Source: Theocolax elegans
Lineage: Eukaryota; Arthropoda; Insecta; Hymenoptera; Cerocephalidae
Direction: 5' to 3'
Length of the DNA: 64,000 bases
Assembly: GCA_026168455.1 (NCBI GenBank)
Contig: CM047430.1
Location: 67,619,044-67,683,043 of the forward strand
Both the position numbers and the translations under genes were made by a program. Shown here in pieces: positions 1 to 12,420 of the stretch. Within the stretch, counting starts at the first letter, position 1. Each line of letters starts with the position of its first letter. Under the pieces are notes generated by a model. It searched no databases. It was not told the origin of the DNA and was given only the letters and a program-made list of their open reading frames with translations.

Positions 1-500
1 GAGGATATACACACGTATCCGTGAGGCAGCACCAGCACCAACAGCAGCACAACGCGAAGAGAATATTTATGGATGTTGGATCCACCGAGCTTTGGGTATA
101 CCATTAGTCATATAGGAGTACGCGAGAGGAACCTACAGAACCGCGAACGATCGATTCTCCAGAAGATCTTACGCGATACTGCTCTCTCTCTCTCTATTTC
201 TCTCTCACTCTTCTCCGTGTTGTTCCCGAGGAATTTCAAAGAGAAAAAAAGAGTGCCAAGAGGAAGTCTAGGAAATATTTTTCTGTTTTGTTATTTTGAT
301 ATCCCGTGTAGGAATCAAGAGTTTTGTTATATACGCCCTAGAAATAGTAACTGTACCGGACGATTCACGACAAAGACAACGACGAACTTCTCTTTCTCTC
401 TTTCCAATATCTACGAAAATGCTTTTAACATTTATCTCGAGAACCATTAATTTGTGTCGTTCGCGAGCCTATATGTATATATTCATCGGCTGACGACCAA
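1..500. other. mixed-composition DNA, no supported gene
   Basis: The first 60 bases are rich in CAG/CAC triplets. They are followed by an ATG-started frame (73-450, 125 codons) whose middle is a Ser/Leu run made by a CT tract at 181-215. I see no domain, no convincing splice site and no known family. It could be a transcribed leader, but nothing here proves it. Confidence 0.4.
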
Positions 501-1559
501 AGATATTTATAACTTAGGAACGAACTGCTAAACAGTTTTCTCATTATTTGTTTCCACTATCTTTCAAACAGTCAAATTTTTAGAATATTTATACATTTAT
601 GGTAAAACTTACCGTCATACCTACTATAATTATTTATTAGTTATAATCCAAACTACATCACGCACAATAGTTTTTCTTGCGTAAAAAACAAAGAAAAGCC
701 GTAATGGTTCACAGTCGAAAAGAAAATAATTTTACGCGTCACAATAATTATCTAATTGCACGTATAAATTATGAATAATCTTAAAGTATAATTATTATTG
801 CATAATTAAGATAATAGGAGAGGATTGGAGAGTTATAAATTTAACTGATACACGCAATAAGCGAAAACGCGGTGGCAACCTAAATAAGCGTCGCGATGTA
901 ACAGCTGTTGAATTAATCAACTGCGGTTCAATGTTTTTATTAATTAAGTTAAAATAATTTACATGTATAATGAAACTCGTGTGTGTGGAAATTCATAATT
1001 ATATAAGGAAAACGCGCGGAGGGTAAAGATTGTATTATGTCAAGTAAAATTACTTCTTAGAGTACCTTGTGTCTTACACGTCTTCCTTAATATCGCACAG
1101 TACTACTTTGTCGTAGAAATTATAATCGTTTATCTTAGTTTACCATAATTAACAAATGAATTAACGGATATAAAATAAAATGTATTTTCATACTTAGAAT
1201 ATACAATTTATCGTTTTATTAAACTTATATAAATGTCAAAATAATTTTAACATTCAGAACGTAATAATAAAAATAATATAAAATGTAATAAAAAATTATA
1301 AAGCGTACGTTTATAAATAGAATAAACGAAAAATTCTAAAAAAAGCTCGTAATACACATTTGGATAATCGATATATTATTTGAATAAATATTGTTTTGTC
1401 TAGACTATCGCGTACGATTCGCCGAATATTCATCTAGTTTAAATTTACAATTGAAACATTAAATCTTGAGAATCATTTATCAAGTGGGAAACTAAGTATG
1501 CACCTTGCATCAAAGTCGGGAAGCAAAAAGAAAATAGAATGTTTCTACCGCCGCTGTAC
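501..1559. other. AT-rich non-coding stretch
   Basis: A and T dominate, with many short TAAT/ATTA words and no long frames. I see no repeat structure, RNA gene or conserved-looking block beyond isolated CpG-containing words such as GCGTCGCGATGTAA near 887-901. Confidence 0.5.
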
Positions 1560-2543
1560 GCTATATACGTTGCGTCGTTATAGCGAGTAAATTGGCGCAC
1601 GCGCACATCCATCCTCTCTCGCGGTACACACGTGAGTCCTTATATACAAGCCTGGCTATGTATGGGTGTGTGTGTGTGTGTGTGTGCGTACTATGTAGGA
1701 ATAGAAAGAGAGACATTGAAAGAGAAATCGGGATTCTAACAAGAGGAAAAGAATGAAAGAGAGGAAGTAAGAAACTAGAGAGTCGGGCAGATGCTGCGGC
1801 GGTGTATCGCATTGCACGCGTGCAGGTGTATGCGACATTCGCTCGAGAAACGAAGAGAGTCAGAGATAGACAGAGAGGGAAAGAGAGAGATACACAGTCG
1901 AGTAGCGACGCGCAAGCACGCGAAGCATCCCCAAGGCTTCCGCGACCCGCGAGAGATAGCGCGGAAACCTTGGGCGTCTTTCGGTGAGTCAGCGCCGCCA
2001 TCGCTCGCTACATTACTACTCAGCTGTATGCTTACCGTGCGCTATATAGCCCTCGAAATTTCCCGCGGAAAAATTCCAGGTACGCGGCGTCACAAGATTT
2101 TTCCAAGTCCGTAGGCGTCGCCAGCACTGACCCGAGCGCAACATGGCGTCCTGCCTGCCTCTACCCCCACCCCCCCCTACCTTCCCCTCTCCCCTCCCCC
2201 TCCCCGTGGTCGCCGGTGGAGCCTTCCGCCGCTCAAACGAGAAGAGAAGAGACGAGAAGAGAGAAACGAAAACCGGTCGATGCGCGCGCGCAGACGCTCG
2301 GAGCATAGGGTGGGGCGAGCACGGAGCAACATGGCCGACGTAGCGTCGTCACGAAGTGTTCGCCGCGTTTTTCCCGGGTTGTGCGAGGAGACGCGCGTCC
2401 AGGTCGAGGATGCCGGATCAACGGGGCCCGAGGCGCCGCGACGCCCGAGGAGACGCCGCGGACGCCATCTTAGGGATATCCTCCGCGATGCACGTGTGCG
2501 TCCTTACACATGCGTGCTGGTGCGTCCCAGTTATTGTGTGTGA
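1560..2543. promoter_or_regulatory. CpG-rich promoter-like island
   Basis: This block changes sharply from AT-rich DNA to CpG-dense DNA. It contains a (TG)n tract at 1,665-1,686, GA-rich stretches at 1,840-1,890, a run of C tracts at 2,164-2,205, and four GCCAT cores: 1,997 and 2,464 on the plus strand, 2,143-2,147 and 2,331-2,335 on the minus strand. The core at 2,464-2,471 reads GCCATCTT, a full match to the YY1/Pleiohomeotic-type site. Such composition is typical of unmethylated promoters or Polycomb-type elements in insects, but no transcript start can be proved from sequence. No TATA box is visible. Confidence 0.35.
2331..2543 (+). CDS. speculative 70-codon frame in the CpG island
   Basis: An ATG at 2,331 in a favourable context (AGCAACATGGCC) opens a frame of 70 codons beginning MADVASSRSVRR and ending at the TGA at 2,541-2,543. 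The centre is Arg/Pro-rich because the DNA is CpG-rich. No domain is recognisable and no consensus splice donor is obvious inside it. It could be a first exon or an upstream ORF, but a chance frame is more likely. Confidence 0.15.
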   Translation: MADVASSRSVRRVFPGLCEETRVQVEDAGSTGPEAPRRPRRRRGRHLRDILRDARVRPYTCVLVRPSYCV

Positions 2544-3980
2544 TTATCTCAGTGTTGCTCTAGCTTATTTACTCATTTCCTCTTTATTTTTCGTATTTTT
2601 ATGTTTCATTACTTTTATTTGCACATTGTGCTCCTACTTCGCAGGATCGCTTTGCGGTGAATCGCAGGTTAACTCTTGCGGATCCTTCGATGTCGCAGAT
2701 TTATTATTATTTTGGCTGCTAATATACGAGATGTACAATTTATAGCATCGTTTACTTTATTCTTATAATTTTTGGCTGCTCTTGTTTTATGTACGAAGAT
2801 ATATACATATAGTGCTCTTAGCGCGTTCGTGGCACGTTTGCATGCGTATATATGTACGGTGTTTGCACAGTATCGCTAATGCACTACGAACCGTATGGAT
2901 TTATCCATTGTGACGTCACTTAATAATTACAAGTAGATCTTTATCCAATATCGCATTGCAATCCGATGCACCCTGTTTGTTTAATTAATATATTTTTATG
3001 ATAATTAGAAAGCTCCGTAATGCGCTCCGTTGTAAAATATGAAAAGTTAGTAAATTCGCGGCGCCTCGTAATTTAAACGGACAGTTTATTACAAAATGGA
3101 GTGTGCTCACATTTGCAGTATTTCCATTAAGTGTGTTAACATCATCGTTAACGTTAATTATTTAAAACGGATTGTTAGCGCGGTTATAATAAACTCAAGT
3201 CAAAGACTTAATAAATATAATCCCGTGTACTGAAATATTTGATAAACACTTAATAAAGTATGGAAAAATAATGTATGTAGTTACCGAGGGAAACCCGAGA
3301 TTTTTAATACTAATTGTTGATAAATTGTTCATGATTTTCATTTATTTATGAGGTTGTATAATCAATAAAAATTACAACACTTAGTGGTATTTACCGCATA
3401 AATTAATTTAGTATAATGAAGATGTGACAATAAAATTTTTGAATTTTGTTTAATACTTTTAAACGTAATTATAGTCTGATAAAAATATAAAAATTATTTA
3501 AAATGTATTGACGCTCTCTCAATATAGTATATATATAGGTAGCCATTTTCTTTTTTTTTTTTTATTATACATTACATATATTGTTAAATTAATAGAATAC
3601 TTAATTTTATTTACTATTCATAAAAAACAATCTTTTTTTAATTTATGTAAAACAGCATGCTCTATATATTCCATTCAATTCAATTGGTATTAGTCTAGCC
3701 CAGGTAAATGCACGTCAAATACTATACATATATAAGTATATACAAAATTCAGAAAATTAGATATAAAAACTTTAAAGCAATATCTATAAATTAAAAGTCC
3801 CTAAATAAATTTATGTATGATATACATATTGTTATACTTATTTTCACCAGATCTAAAACAATAATATTCAAAGCGGTAAACAACTGTCTGTAATTTAATT
3901 CCTGAAAAAACCAATAGTCCACTGGTCAAAAACACTTGAATAAACTAACCAAATTTTTCCGCATTATTTCGAATTAAAAG
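2544..3980. other. AT-rich non-coding stretch
   Basis: After a T-rich transition (2,540-2,640) the sequence is almost uniformly AT-rich, with poly-T at 3,552-3,564 and short TA tracts. A TGACGTCA palindrome (CRE/AP-1-like) lies near 2,911. No gene, RNA gene or mobile element is visible. Confidence 0.5.
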
Positions 3981-3982
3981 AC

Positions 3983-4017
3983 TATATAAAACGCACGGAC
4001 GAGCGTATAAGCCATTA
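3983..4017 (+). promoter_or_regulatory. candidate TATA box plus initiator
   Basis: TATATAAAA at 3,983-3,991 is followed, about 31 bases from its first T, by CCATTA at 4,012-4,017, which resembles an insect initiator. The spacing is right for a core promoter. The downstream frame starting at the ATG near 4,049 is only six codons, so any transcript would be spliced or non-coding. In AT-rich DNA such pairs arise by chance. Confidence 0.15.
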
Positions 4018-4503
4018 GACATCCGCGGAATCTAAGAAGCTGAAAGAACATGCAGTTTATCCAATTCTAAAGTATCCAGGATGTATAATTTTTAAGGCGC
4101 ATCCGGCGTATCGCTTGTCCTCTATATCGAGCGTTCGGCAAAAAATAAAATAAAAGGAAAAAGGAGAAAAAATGGGCATTGTATAATTGCTCGGGCATAA
4201 ATATAGTTCGTGTGTAATTGTACAGTAGAAAACAAAACGAGTCGCGTGCCGGAGTGCTGAGTAAGATCGTCGACATATTTATTGCGACGCAAATAGGTAT
4301 AATGCTCCTCCCTTTCTCTCTATCAGTGCGGCGAGCTGCTCGCGTGATACGGAACACTGTCCCGGAATCTATGTAACAATCACAGCTTTCCGTATGGTGA
4401 AACCTAAGGCTTCTAACCACTGCGTTAACGCTGATATTTCATTACCGACTCCTTTCTTATTATATCTATCTGTATATATATCTATACGCACCCTTACTTA
4501 TAT

Positions 4504-4536
<33 letters not shown>

Positions 4537-5050
4537 CACTATACAATAGGCCGTGCTTTATTGCCATTTTCGGATCAATTATGTGGAATAGGTGATAATT
4601 GCTCTATTTTATAAAACTCGGCGTTTGTTTCTCTGGATACGTGTGTGTATGTGTGTGTGTGTATATATATATATAGCTCTTGTAATAAACTCGTTAACCT
4701 CACGTCGAACTGGTCGGCGGTTATAAATTCGATTAACAATCGTAATGTTGTATTGCTATTCGATCAGTTTATTATAGCTTTGATATCTACATGATTATTA
4801 TGGAGTTTCATATACGTGTATTTGATTTATCTCTTATTTTGCAATTGAAATTGATATGTTTCTGATAAGACCGTATAGTTGACGATATAGGTACATGTGT
4901 ATATATATATATCGTAGCCGCGTAAGCTCGAAAGGAAAGTTTTATTTTTAATCTTTCGCTCGTCCTTCTTCACCGTCCGACGGACACCGCATTGGTTCGA
5001 ACTGCGCCTGCGTAAATCGCTGCTGCTCTTTTCATTCGACGACTTTCATA
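4018..5050. other. mixed stretch with TA and GT microsatellites
   Basis: Contains (TA)n at 4,499-4,522 and a compound (GT)n-(TA)n tract at 4,641-4,676. A short CpG-rich patch at 4,920-5,040 includes GCGCCTGCGTAA. No coding region is supported. Confidence 0.5.
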
Positions 5051-7080
5051 CTTTTCCACCCTATTCATTTTTTAATTATTTTTTTTATATTTATTCATCT
5101 TTATTTACGAAAACGATATTGTTTAAACATCTTTTGTAAATAGTACATGATGTTGTTACGATTATTATGTAAACACGTTATTTAATAATATGTATATATT
5201 ATTATTATTATTATTATATTTAAAAAAAATCGTTACGAACTCGAATAATTTGAGAGCAACATAATCACAGTTTCGAATACTTGAGATATCCTGTCGAAAA
5301 CTTTGGTTAAGTCATTAAAACAATAATGAAGGGTTTACTACCCAGAACTTTGATTTCATCTTGGCCAAACTTGTTTTGAGATTCTTATATTCATCTTGTT
5401 ACTCACACCGAAAAGGCGGGGTCTACCGTATTGTGCACCATGAATAAAACAAAAATTTATATGACTCAACAATCTTTCTTTAAAAAAAATATTACAGAAT
5501 ATTTAAAAACTTATTTATTCCATCGTTTACGTAATGTTTACGGTTACGCGATAAAATAATTATTAAATAATTCTTTACGTAATAAATTATCCTTCGATTA
5601 ATTGCTAATAAATATTTCACATACACATATATCCAATTTTATACGGTAAATAATGTTCAAACAATTTTTTTAATTTGTTTTTACGATAACTAGAAGTGTA
5701 TGATTAATAATTAACAAATAAAAAAATTTTCATTGGTTGTAAATAACTTGCAATTATTAACAATTGTTAAGAACAATTAACATTGTAAATGATAAGAATA
5801 AAAATAATAAATGTAATATTAATTCTACAATTACCGCATAGCCCCAGCTATACCTCGAATCAAAATGTATATACCTCAGAGGAAAAAAAAGATAAGATAT
5901 TTTAAAGAGAAATCTTGCGGCATCCATCGCAGTCTGTCCATTTATGCGTATAGACCGCGAGTGCCACGAAGCGTATCGCAGTCCCCATAAATCCGCACCT
6001 AATTGAAAGATTGATCCGCGGCGTGGTGGCGGAACTAAAAGTGCTCGTTCTCGCTCCTCCACCAGGGTACAGATATAGGTGTACAATTTCGCATACCTCG
6101 CGCCTGGAGAGAAACTCACTTGAAACTCGTTAGAGAGAAAGAGGAGGTAACAGCCGTCCGGCGCGTATAATGGATAAAAGGGAATACAGATCAGAGAATG
6201 GGACGCGTCAGTCGAGATAAGACTTTCCTAAGGGGAGATTCGGTATATATCCAACCGAAGAAGGACCCCAAAATCAATTTAGGAAGCTGAGAATCTTTTC
6301 TTCTCGCACACATGTGTGCGTGCGTGTGTCTCGATCTCTCTCACACATTCTAGCTATATACACACGTACATCTTCGAATCGATTGGTTCTTTTCTTCTTT
6401 TTTTCGTTACTCTCGTTTTGCACAGGAGAGAAATAGTACGCTCGTCACGACGCGATTGGATTTTTAAGGAAGTATGCCAAGAGAGGCGTCGGGATAAAAA
6501 TTTATCGCGCGTTAAATTATAGTTTCAACACCTATAACGGATCGTTCGTTTACCGCGGCTCTATATATCGCCCCGTTGCGTAATTAAATTTTATAATGAA
6601 CTCGCTTCGTTCTTCGCGTATATGAGCTTCTTCTTTTTTTTTCTTTACGCAAACGCGAAGCTATACGTTTTATTATTATAATGCGGGACACGCGATAGTT
6701 GTACTATGGAAAAGGGGAAAGATGAAAAGGAAAAAAAAATAGAATTACGTCGGCGTGAAAAAACTATGTGTAATATACGGGGAGCTTATGAAGTGAAGCC
6801 AGCGAAATGCGTAATGCGATGCTGCGCGAAAAATTATGCGCTTGTGACTTATCGCGGCCGCAATATCGCGACGCTCGCGCGCGGCCGGAGGTTTTTTAAA
6901 TTAAAGGGTGCAAGCGACGCCGTTTGAGTGATATATGGCTTAATTGCTTTTCGGTTACCTCTCTCACTGGTTCGGTTGCCTCTTCTCTTCTTTTTTTTCA
7001 TTAAAATAATAATTACGTTGTTTGATGCGTTATTAAGTTAAATCGACTCGTTAGATTCGATTAAACGTGAGATTGTTTAA
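5051..7080. other. AT-rich stretch with a moderate CpG patch
   Basis: 5,051-5,800 is AT-rich with (ATT)n at 5,198-5,217. 5,920-6,480 is richer in CpG and pyrimidine tracts. 6,706-6,927 holds an ATG frame of 73 codons rich in Lys/Glu/Arg from a purine tract. No family is recognised, so I do not call a gene. Confidence 0.45.
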
Positions 7081-7086
7081 CAAACG

Positions 7087-7108
7087 ATATATATATATAT
7101 ATATATAT
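7087..7108. repeat. (TA)n microsatellite
   Basis: An alternating AT tract of 22 bases, flanked by AT-rich DNA with no coding potential up to about 7,400. Confidence 0.9.
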
Positions 7109-7400
7109 TGAAAAAATTGGAAATACTTTTGATTTTAATTTGTATATTCCTTGTAAGTGCTATATACCTTTCACTAGTAAACAATAATTAATTTGAATTA
7201 TATACGCGCGATCTCGGTAAAGGAGTAATGCAACGTATGGGAATACACAACGAAATAAACGAATGAAAATATTTGTTTAATTACAAGTCTATATAGACGC
7301 GAGTATTCCATCTAAATAACAAATTTCATTTACTCAGCGTGTAAAAAGAAAAGCGAGTAGTCGGAACGAATAAAATAGACGGAGAGATCATTAGGTATCA

Positions 7401-7743
7401 CGAGCTCGATTAGCTAATTGCTCGAAGCCGCGTTTGCACGTCTACGATTACATTATCGTTTATAACAAACCCGAAGACTTACGTCTTCCTGGCTTAATTC
7501 CTCATATAGGAGCATGCTCTCGAACTTGTACACGGCTTAGTTGATCATCCCTTCGGATGCAATATAGAATATCTTGCGCTCGCACGCCACGGGGCGAGCT
7601 TTTCTATACTGCGTGGGTGCGTGAAATGCGATCGAGCGGTATATATATCCGCGAGAGAACAATGTGTCTCCCTCTTTCTGCAGAAGAGTAACAGAGAGAG
7701 GCTCTATTTGGTTAGAGAAGGATAGAGTGATCACCGAAGGAAG

Positions 7744-7780
<37 letters not shown>

Positions 7781-8250
7781 CATAGTGAAAGAAGGAGGAC
7801 CAAGCTCGGGAAGGAGAGAAATGAATTGCAAGAGAGAGGGAGTACATGCATAAGGAGCGAGAGAGGGTCGAGCCCGAGGGCTCCGCTTACATTGAGTTGT
7901 AAAAGCGTAGAGTCCCGCCGCCGCCAGGCGGCACAACCGCTTATGTAAAGGCGGCTACACGCCGCGTGATGAGTGGATGCTGTTCCAACGTACCTCTTTT
8001 AACTCTCTCCCTCCGTCTCTCTTTCTCTCTATCTCTCCTGGCCTCTCGGTTTTGCACCCCACCTCCCACGGTAATGCATGCGTGTTCCTCCGAGTACTTA
8101 CTCGACGTATATACCCGAGACACTCCTTTTTCTCTACCGATATCCACATTTTCAAGAGACGCTTCGATCTTATTGCCAATAATCATTTTTCTCTCACATC
8201 GTAGGTTCCGATTTTCGAATTGTTACTCCAATTTGTAGAAGATCGATTAG
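7401..8250. other. purine-rich then pyrimidine-rich block
   Basis: From about 7,670 to 7,880 the plus strand is strongly purine-rich, and from about 7,990 to 8,220 it is pyrimidine-rich. The two halves flank a CpG-rich centre with GCCGCCGCCAGGCGGC (7,917-7,932). Open frames here on both strands are Ser-Leu or Arg-Glu translations of the tracts. A GAGA-factor-type binding region is possible but unproven. Confidence 0.4.
7753..7780. repeat. (GA)n microsatellite
   Basis: Perfect GA dinucleotide tract inside a larger GA-rich block, long enough to bind GAGA-type factors in insects. That role is inferred. Confidence 0.9.
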
Positions 8251-9523
8251 TTTTTGCGTTATCATCACCTCGTAAAAATTTACCAATATTCTCGGCCGAA
8301 TAAATATGTATTATCTCGCAGAAACCGAGATGATAAAATTTATTATGCTCGTTGAGAATTTCAAATGTTTATTCTCGCACCTCTTTTGAGTAATGTTTCA
8401 ACTTCTTTATTATTTACGACAGCGGCATTGAGCTACTTTTACACGTTCTGGAAATTAAGGCATCGCGGAGCAGAAAGCTGAAGTGACTGCTGATAAGTAG
8501 CCGTACTTTTTTTTCCCTACGCTTACACGCACGTTTGAGAAATGTCGAAATAAATTCTTAGATTCCTTTGCGAGAAAAAAGCCTTTGCTTTATTTTTCGG
8601 GCAGAAAAAAACAGCCTCGAGAATTCTATACAAAAGTGTCTCTAGCAAACGTTATTCGCTCAAAATATATCTTCTTTTGCGAACGAAAAAGGAATTGATC
8701 CAAATCCAAATATACCGACTGCTTAATGGATTTTATTTTATTTCATTTTTAGTAAATACGGTAAATATTTCATATTTTCTTACTCTCTCTTTTTTGCACA
8801 CCTTAACTTATTATTACAGAAATTACGAAAATGTATGTCACGTTTGACATAGCGTACCGAATGTATATATAAATTCACTCTGAGATAATATGCATATACT
8901 AAAACGCACGACATTGACATTTAATTATCGCCACCTCGTAAAGGCTGTCATTGTTAAACATATTAATGCAATCTCATCTGAATATGTTTTAACGACAACG
9001 TAACATTCTACCGATTGCTCTTTAAGTGTCAGAGACGACATTCCCATAGTGATTCCTGACAATACTTCCTTTGGCCGTTAATTTCGTAATTCCGTTTAAC
9101 GAGTAATACTCGAACGAGGTGCAAACGCAATTGAAGAAAGGTTAAACCACTCGCAAGTACCAATTTAGACGCTAGTAATTTACCGACCGCTAGCGAATCA
9201 CAGTAAAGATAATAGTGGAGCTCTTATTCGAGACGGCATTAAGATTGCGTGTTCAATTTTAACGAAACCAGAAAGTGAGAGGGAGAGAGGGAGAGAGAGA
9301 GAGAGATATGCAATGTAAATGCGATCAATTATGCAAAGCGTACGACCAGATATCATAACGAACGAGAATCTAGTCGAATACGATAGTAATAAAAAAATCC
9401 TTAAAAGATTTAATGGATCCAAACTGTTGGACTAATTAAGACACCGCCGCCATTCGCGCGATTGATCGATCCGGTTTATGTCGAATTTTGGAGCCTCGAT
9501 GAATAAAGCATATAAAAATCGAT
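8251..9523. other. unique AT-leaning stretch
   Basis: Mostly unique sequence without long frames. A GA tract lies at 9,276-9,305. CpG content rises toward 9,450. No gene or element is recognisable. Confidence 0.45.
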
Positions 9524-9553
9524 CGCGCGCGCGCGCACATACACACACGCGTG
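9524..9553. repeat. alternating (CG)n(CA)n tract
   Basis: CGCGCGCGCGCGCACA continues into CA/CG steps, giving about 30 bases of alternating pyrimidine-purine with one interruption. This composition favours left-handed Z-DNA. Confidence 0.8.
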
Positions 9554-9753
9554 CTCGAAAATTAAAGGATACCGAAAGTAAGATGCCGCTGCACGATCGA
9601 GCATCTCGTGCGAAGAATCGGTAACGAGATGGCCGGGGGTTACAATCTTCCTCAGAGTTTAACAAACTGTCTATAGACGTACTTGTGGTCTCGTTTAGAA
9701 CTGTACGAAAAAAATGTACGAGTGTACACGACAACGAAAATCGGTATGCGCGA

Positions 9754-9806
9754 ATGTGTGTGTGTGTGCGCGCGCGTGTGTGCGTGTAAATAAATAAATA
9801 AATAAA
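9754..9806. repeat. (TG)n(CG)n(TG)n tract followed by (TAAA)n
   Basis: Alternating TG and CG steps run from 9,754 to 9,787 and are followed directly by a TAAA tetranucleotide tract (9,787-9,806). The first part is Z-DNA-prone. Confidence 0.8.
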
Positions 9807-9825
9807 ATGCGTGTTTGGTTGGGAG

Positions 9826-10350
9826 TGCGATGACGAAAAGGATAAGGCAGAGAAACGAAAAGAGAGGGAGAGAAAGAAAGATGGCAAAACCGGTTATGGG
9901 CGAGGCCCTTTTGCTTCTCTCGCTCTTTCCCTGGGTCTTCTTATTATCCGAGAGTCGACCAAGAAGAAGCGAACCGAGAGGAGGAGAAGGAGGAGGAGAA
10001 GGAGGAGGAGGAGAAGAAGCTCGGATTATACCAAGTATGGTGGCAAAGAGGATGATGGGGGCACACAGGAGGTAAAGAGCTGCGGAGCGAAAGAAAAAAA
10101 GAACTACGGGAGGGAAAAGAGAGAAGAAAGAGGGCACGTCGTCCCGGAGTGAAGAAGGAAAAACGAGGATTCGGAGGGAGAGAGCGAGAGAGCGAGAGAG
10201 CGAGAAAGAGAGAGAGAGAGTAAAGATAAAAAAGAAAAGGGCACAGGGAACGAAGAGGGAGAACTCGAAAGAGGAGGAGAAGGCGAAGGAGATGGAGGAG
10301 GGAAAGAAGTCGAGAAAAAAGTACAAGGGGAATCGAAGGAAGAGCACGGG
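9826..10350. repeat. long polypurine block with a pyrimidine interruption
   Basis: The plus strand is mostly A/G from 9,826 to about 9,895, mostly C/T from about 9,905 to 9,950, and mostly A/G again from about 9,958 to 10,350. The last part has GGAGGAGAA-type triplet runs (9,980-10,020) and AGAGCGAGAG repeats (10,180-10,215). The open frames here (for example 9,811-10,152 plus, 9,652-10,347 minus) are translations of this bias. Such tracts can form triplex (H-DNA). Confidence 0.75.
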
Positions 10351-10611
10351 ATGGGATGAGGAATTCTCGTTGGCTTCGCCTCGATGTCTTTATACGCGCG
10401 CGGGCTCTTGTATGGCCATGGGACATATATCTGTCTCGCGAGACCGAGGCTTGCCGCCAAAAAATCAGATCGAGTGTAAAAATCGCATAAACTCGTCCTG
10501 GCAAAGACTCGAGAGCTATGTCCGCTTGGGCTGCTCCTTTTCTCCTTTTTCTTTGTTGCTCGGGTTCTCCCTCGTCCGCGTGACTTCCTCTGGCCTACGG
10601 ACCAGAGAGAA

Positions 10612-10645
<34 letters not shown>

Positions 10646-11760
10646 GCCGATCACCTCCCATATTTTCTCGTATTCCGCTTGTCCGGCGAGAACGCGATCG
10701 GCGAGTTATGCGGTTTGCCGAGCTCTCGCGCTTATGAAGGATCTTGCAGCCCGGCGTGTTTCTTCTCTCCTTTATTGGGGCTACCGTGAAAAATATCGTC
10801 CTCGATGTATCGAGCAGCCTCTCTCCCTCTCTTTCCCTTTCCCTCCCTCTAGATCCTCCTACAACTCAGCCTCAGCGGGAGCGCGACTTTACGTTAATGA
10901 AGAGATCAAGATTAATAATAAAGCAAACGACTAACGCAACATGTATGCAAAGGTGAATATATCTAACCGGAATATCGTACAAAAGCAACTAGCTCTAGAT
11001 AAATCTTTGAGTTTTTTCGTTCAAGGGAACGGGCCTATCGGGGTCATTGTATATACTCTTCCTCTTCTGTGGAATTACGAGAGGATTTTTGCCTTCCAGC
11101 ACCTGTTGACGCGATTTCGTGGACCATCCGTCCTTTCTTTCTCTCCTTGTAATAATAATAATCCTCCACGAGAGAATATATACACTAGCTGAAGGAGAGG
11201 AGATCGTTCGTTTACCTATACATACTTCGTACTCCCTATATTACGCGAGTCAAACATGTGTGTGTGTGCGCGCGGGCGTGACAGTATGCGTATGCGTGTG
11301 TGTGTGTGTGCTCGGTTCGTTCCGACGTGACGCGGAAAGCAAACTCGCGGGATTTCTCGGCATTAAAAATAAAAAGAAGATCGAGTTCCTTTTTTCCCTC
11401 CTCCTCCTCCTTCTCCTCCTCCTTCCTCTTTCTCGAGGGAGAGAAATATACGACGGTTGACATATACCGACGAACGTTTCCTACGTCCTTTCGTTACACG
11501 CGTATATGCTGGATTAATTATTTCGAGGAGGATGGACGACGAGTCGACGAATGGCATGTGCGTGATGGGATTATATTTTATCGTTGCACCCGAATATATG
11601 TATATACATATATATATATATGTTTAATCGATTAGGTGTGTCGTTTTATCGACGGACGTTTCGTACAGCTTTTACAGATGTGCATATTTTATGTACCGAT
11701 GAGAATTCTTCTTTCCTGAGCACGTGCAAGAACATTATCTGCCGAGACAGGTTGATAGAA
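10351..11760. other. CpG-rich block with microsatellites
   Basis: Contains (GA)n at 10,617-10,645, a pyrimidine tract at 10,820-10,856, a TG/CG alternating tract at 11,257-11,311 and a CTC/CTT-rich tract at 11,385-11,440. Several 60-185 codon frames occur but none has recognisable protein character. Confidence 0.45.
10617..10645. repeat. (GA)n microsatellite
   Basis: Perfect GA tract of about 29 bases in CpG-rich DNA. Confidence 0.9.
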
Positions 11761-12420
11761 AAGTCATATTTTGTTTATTTTTTTTTCGAACTCGTCAGAA
11801 ACCACTTAACTTCATTTTTATTTCACCTTAATTGCTACCTGTGATTTATTTTTAACTATTGGTTTCTCTCATTTTTTTTTAGCCAAATGAGATTGTGCGT
11901 AAAATACTTTTGCTCGGAGAAGTAGAAGATGTAGTGTTTTATTATTTTATTTTCGGACTTCTTAATTGAGATGACTTTTAGAAATACACTTACCATTTTT
12001 ATTGTAATTTATACACGTTTAATCTGTAAAGATACATAAAATTGCTGTAAATAAGATTTTAGCGTGTATTCAAATATTATAATGTGTTATTGTAAAGCGT
12101 CGAATAATCTCTTTCACCACCGCACACGTAATTTGAATAATATAAGCAAAAAAAAAAAGAAATTCTTCTTCTACAAAATTTCACAAAAACAAGTAAGTAT
12201 TTACCGGTATCGTCGGACGAAATGACGGCATACCATTGACCGCGAGCTTGATCTACTTAACAATGCGATAAAATTGTTTTCTCTCCGCACGTACGATCGT
12301 CCCATGTATTATTTATCGTAAAAAGAATAAAAGATCAATCCCAGTTGTTTTCGAGGGATCTTCGTAAAATAATTAGCGCTCGAGGACCGCTAAAATAAAT
12401 CGAACATTGAAGCGTTTTAT
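11761..12420. other. AT-rich non-coding stretch
   Basis: T-rich tracts (11,781-11,788, 11,871-11,880) and a poly-A at 12,150-12,159. I see no gene or repeat element. Confidence 0.5.

Noticed and set aside
9652..10347. 231-codon minus-strand frame
   Set aside because: It is the complement of a polypurine tract (Ser/Leu/Phe/Pro only), with several equally long frames overlapping it.
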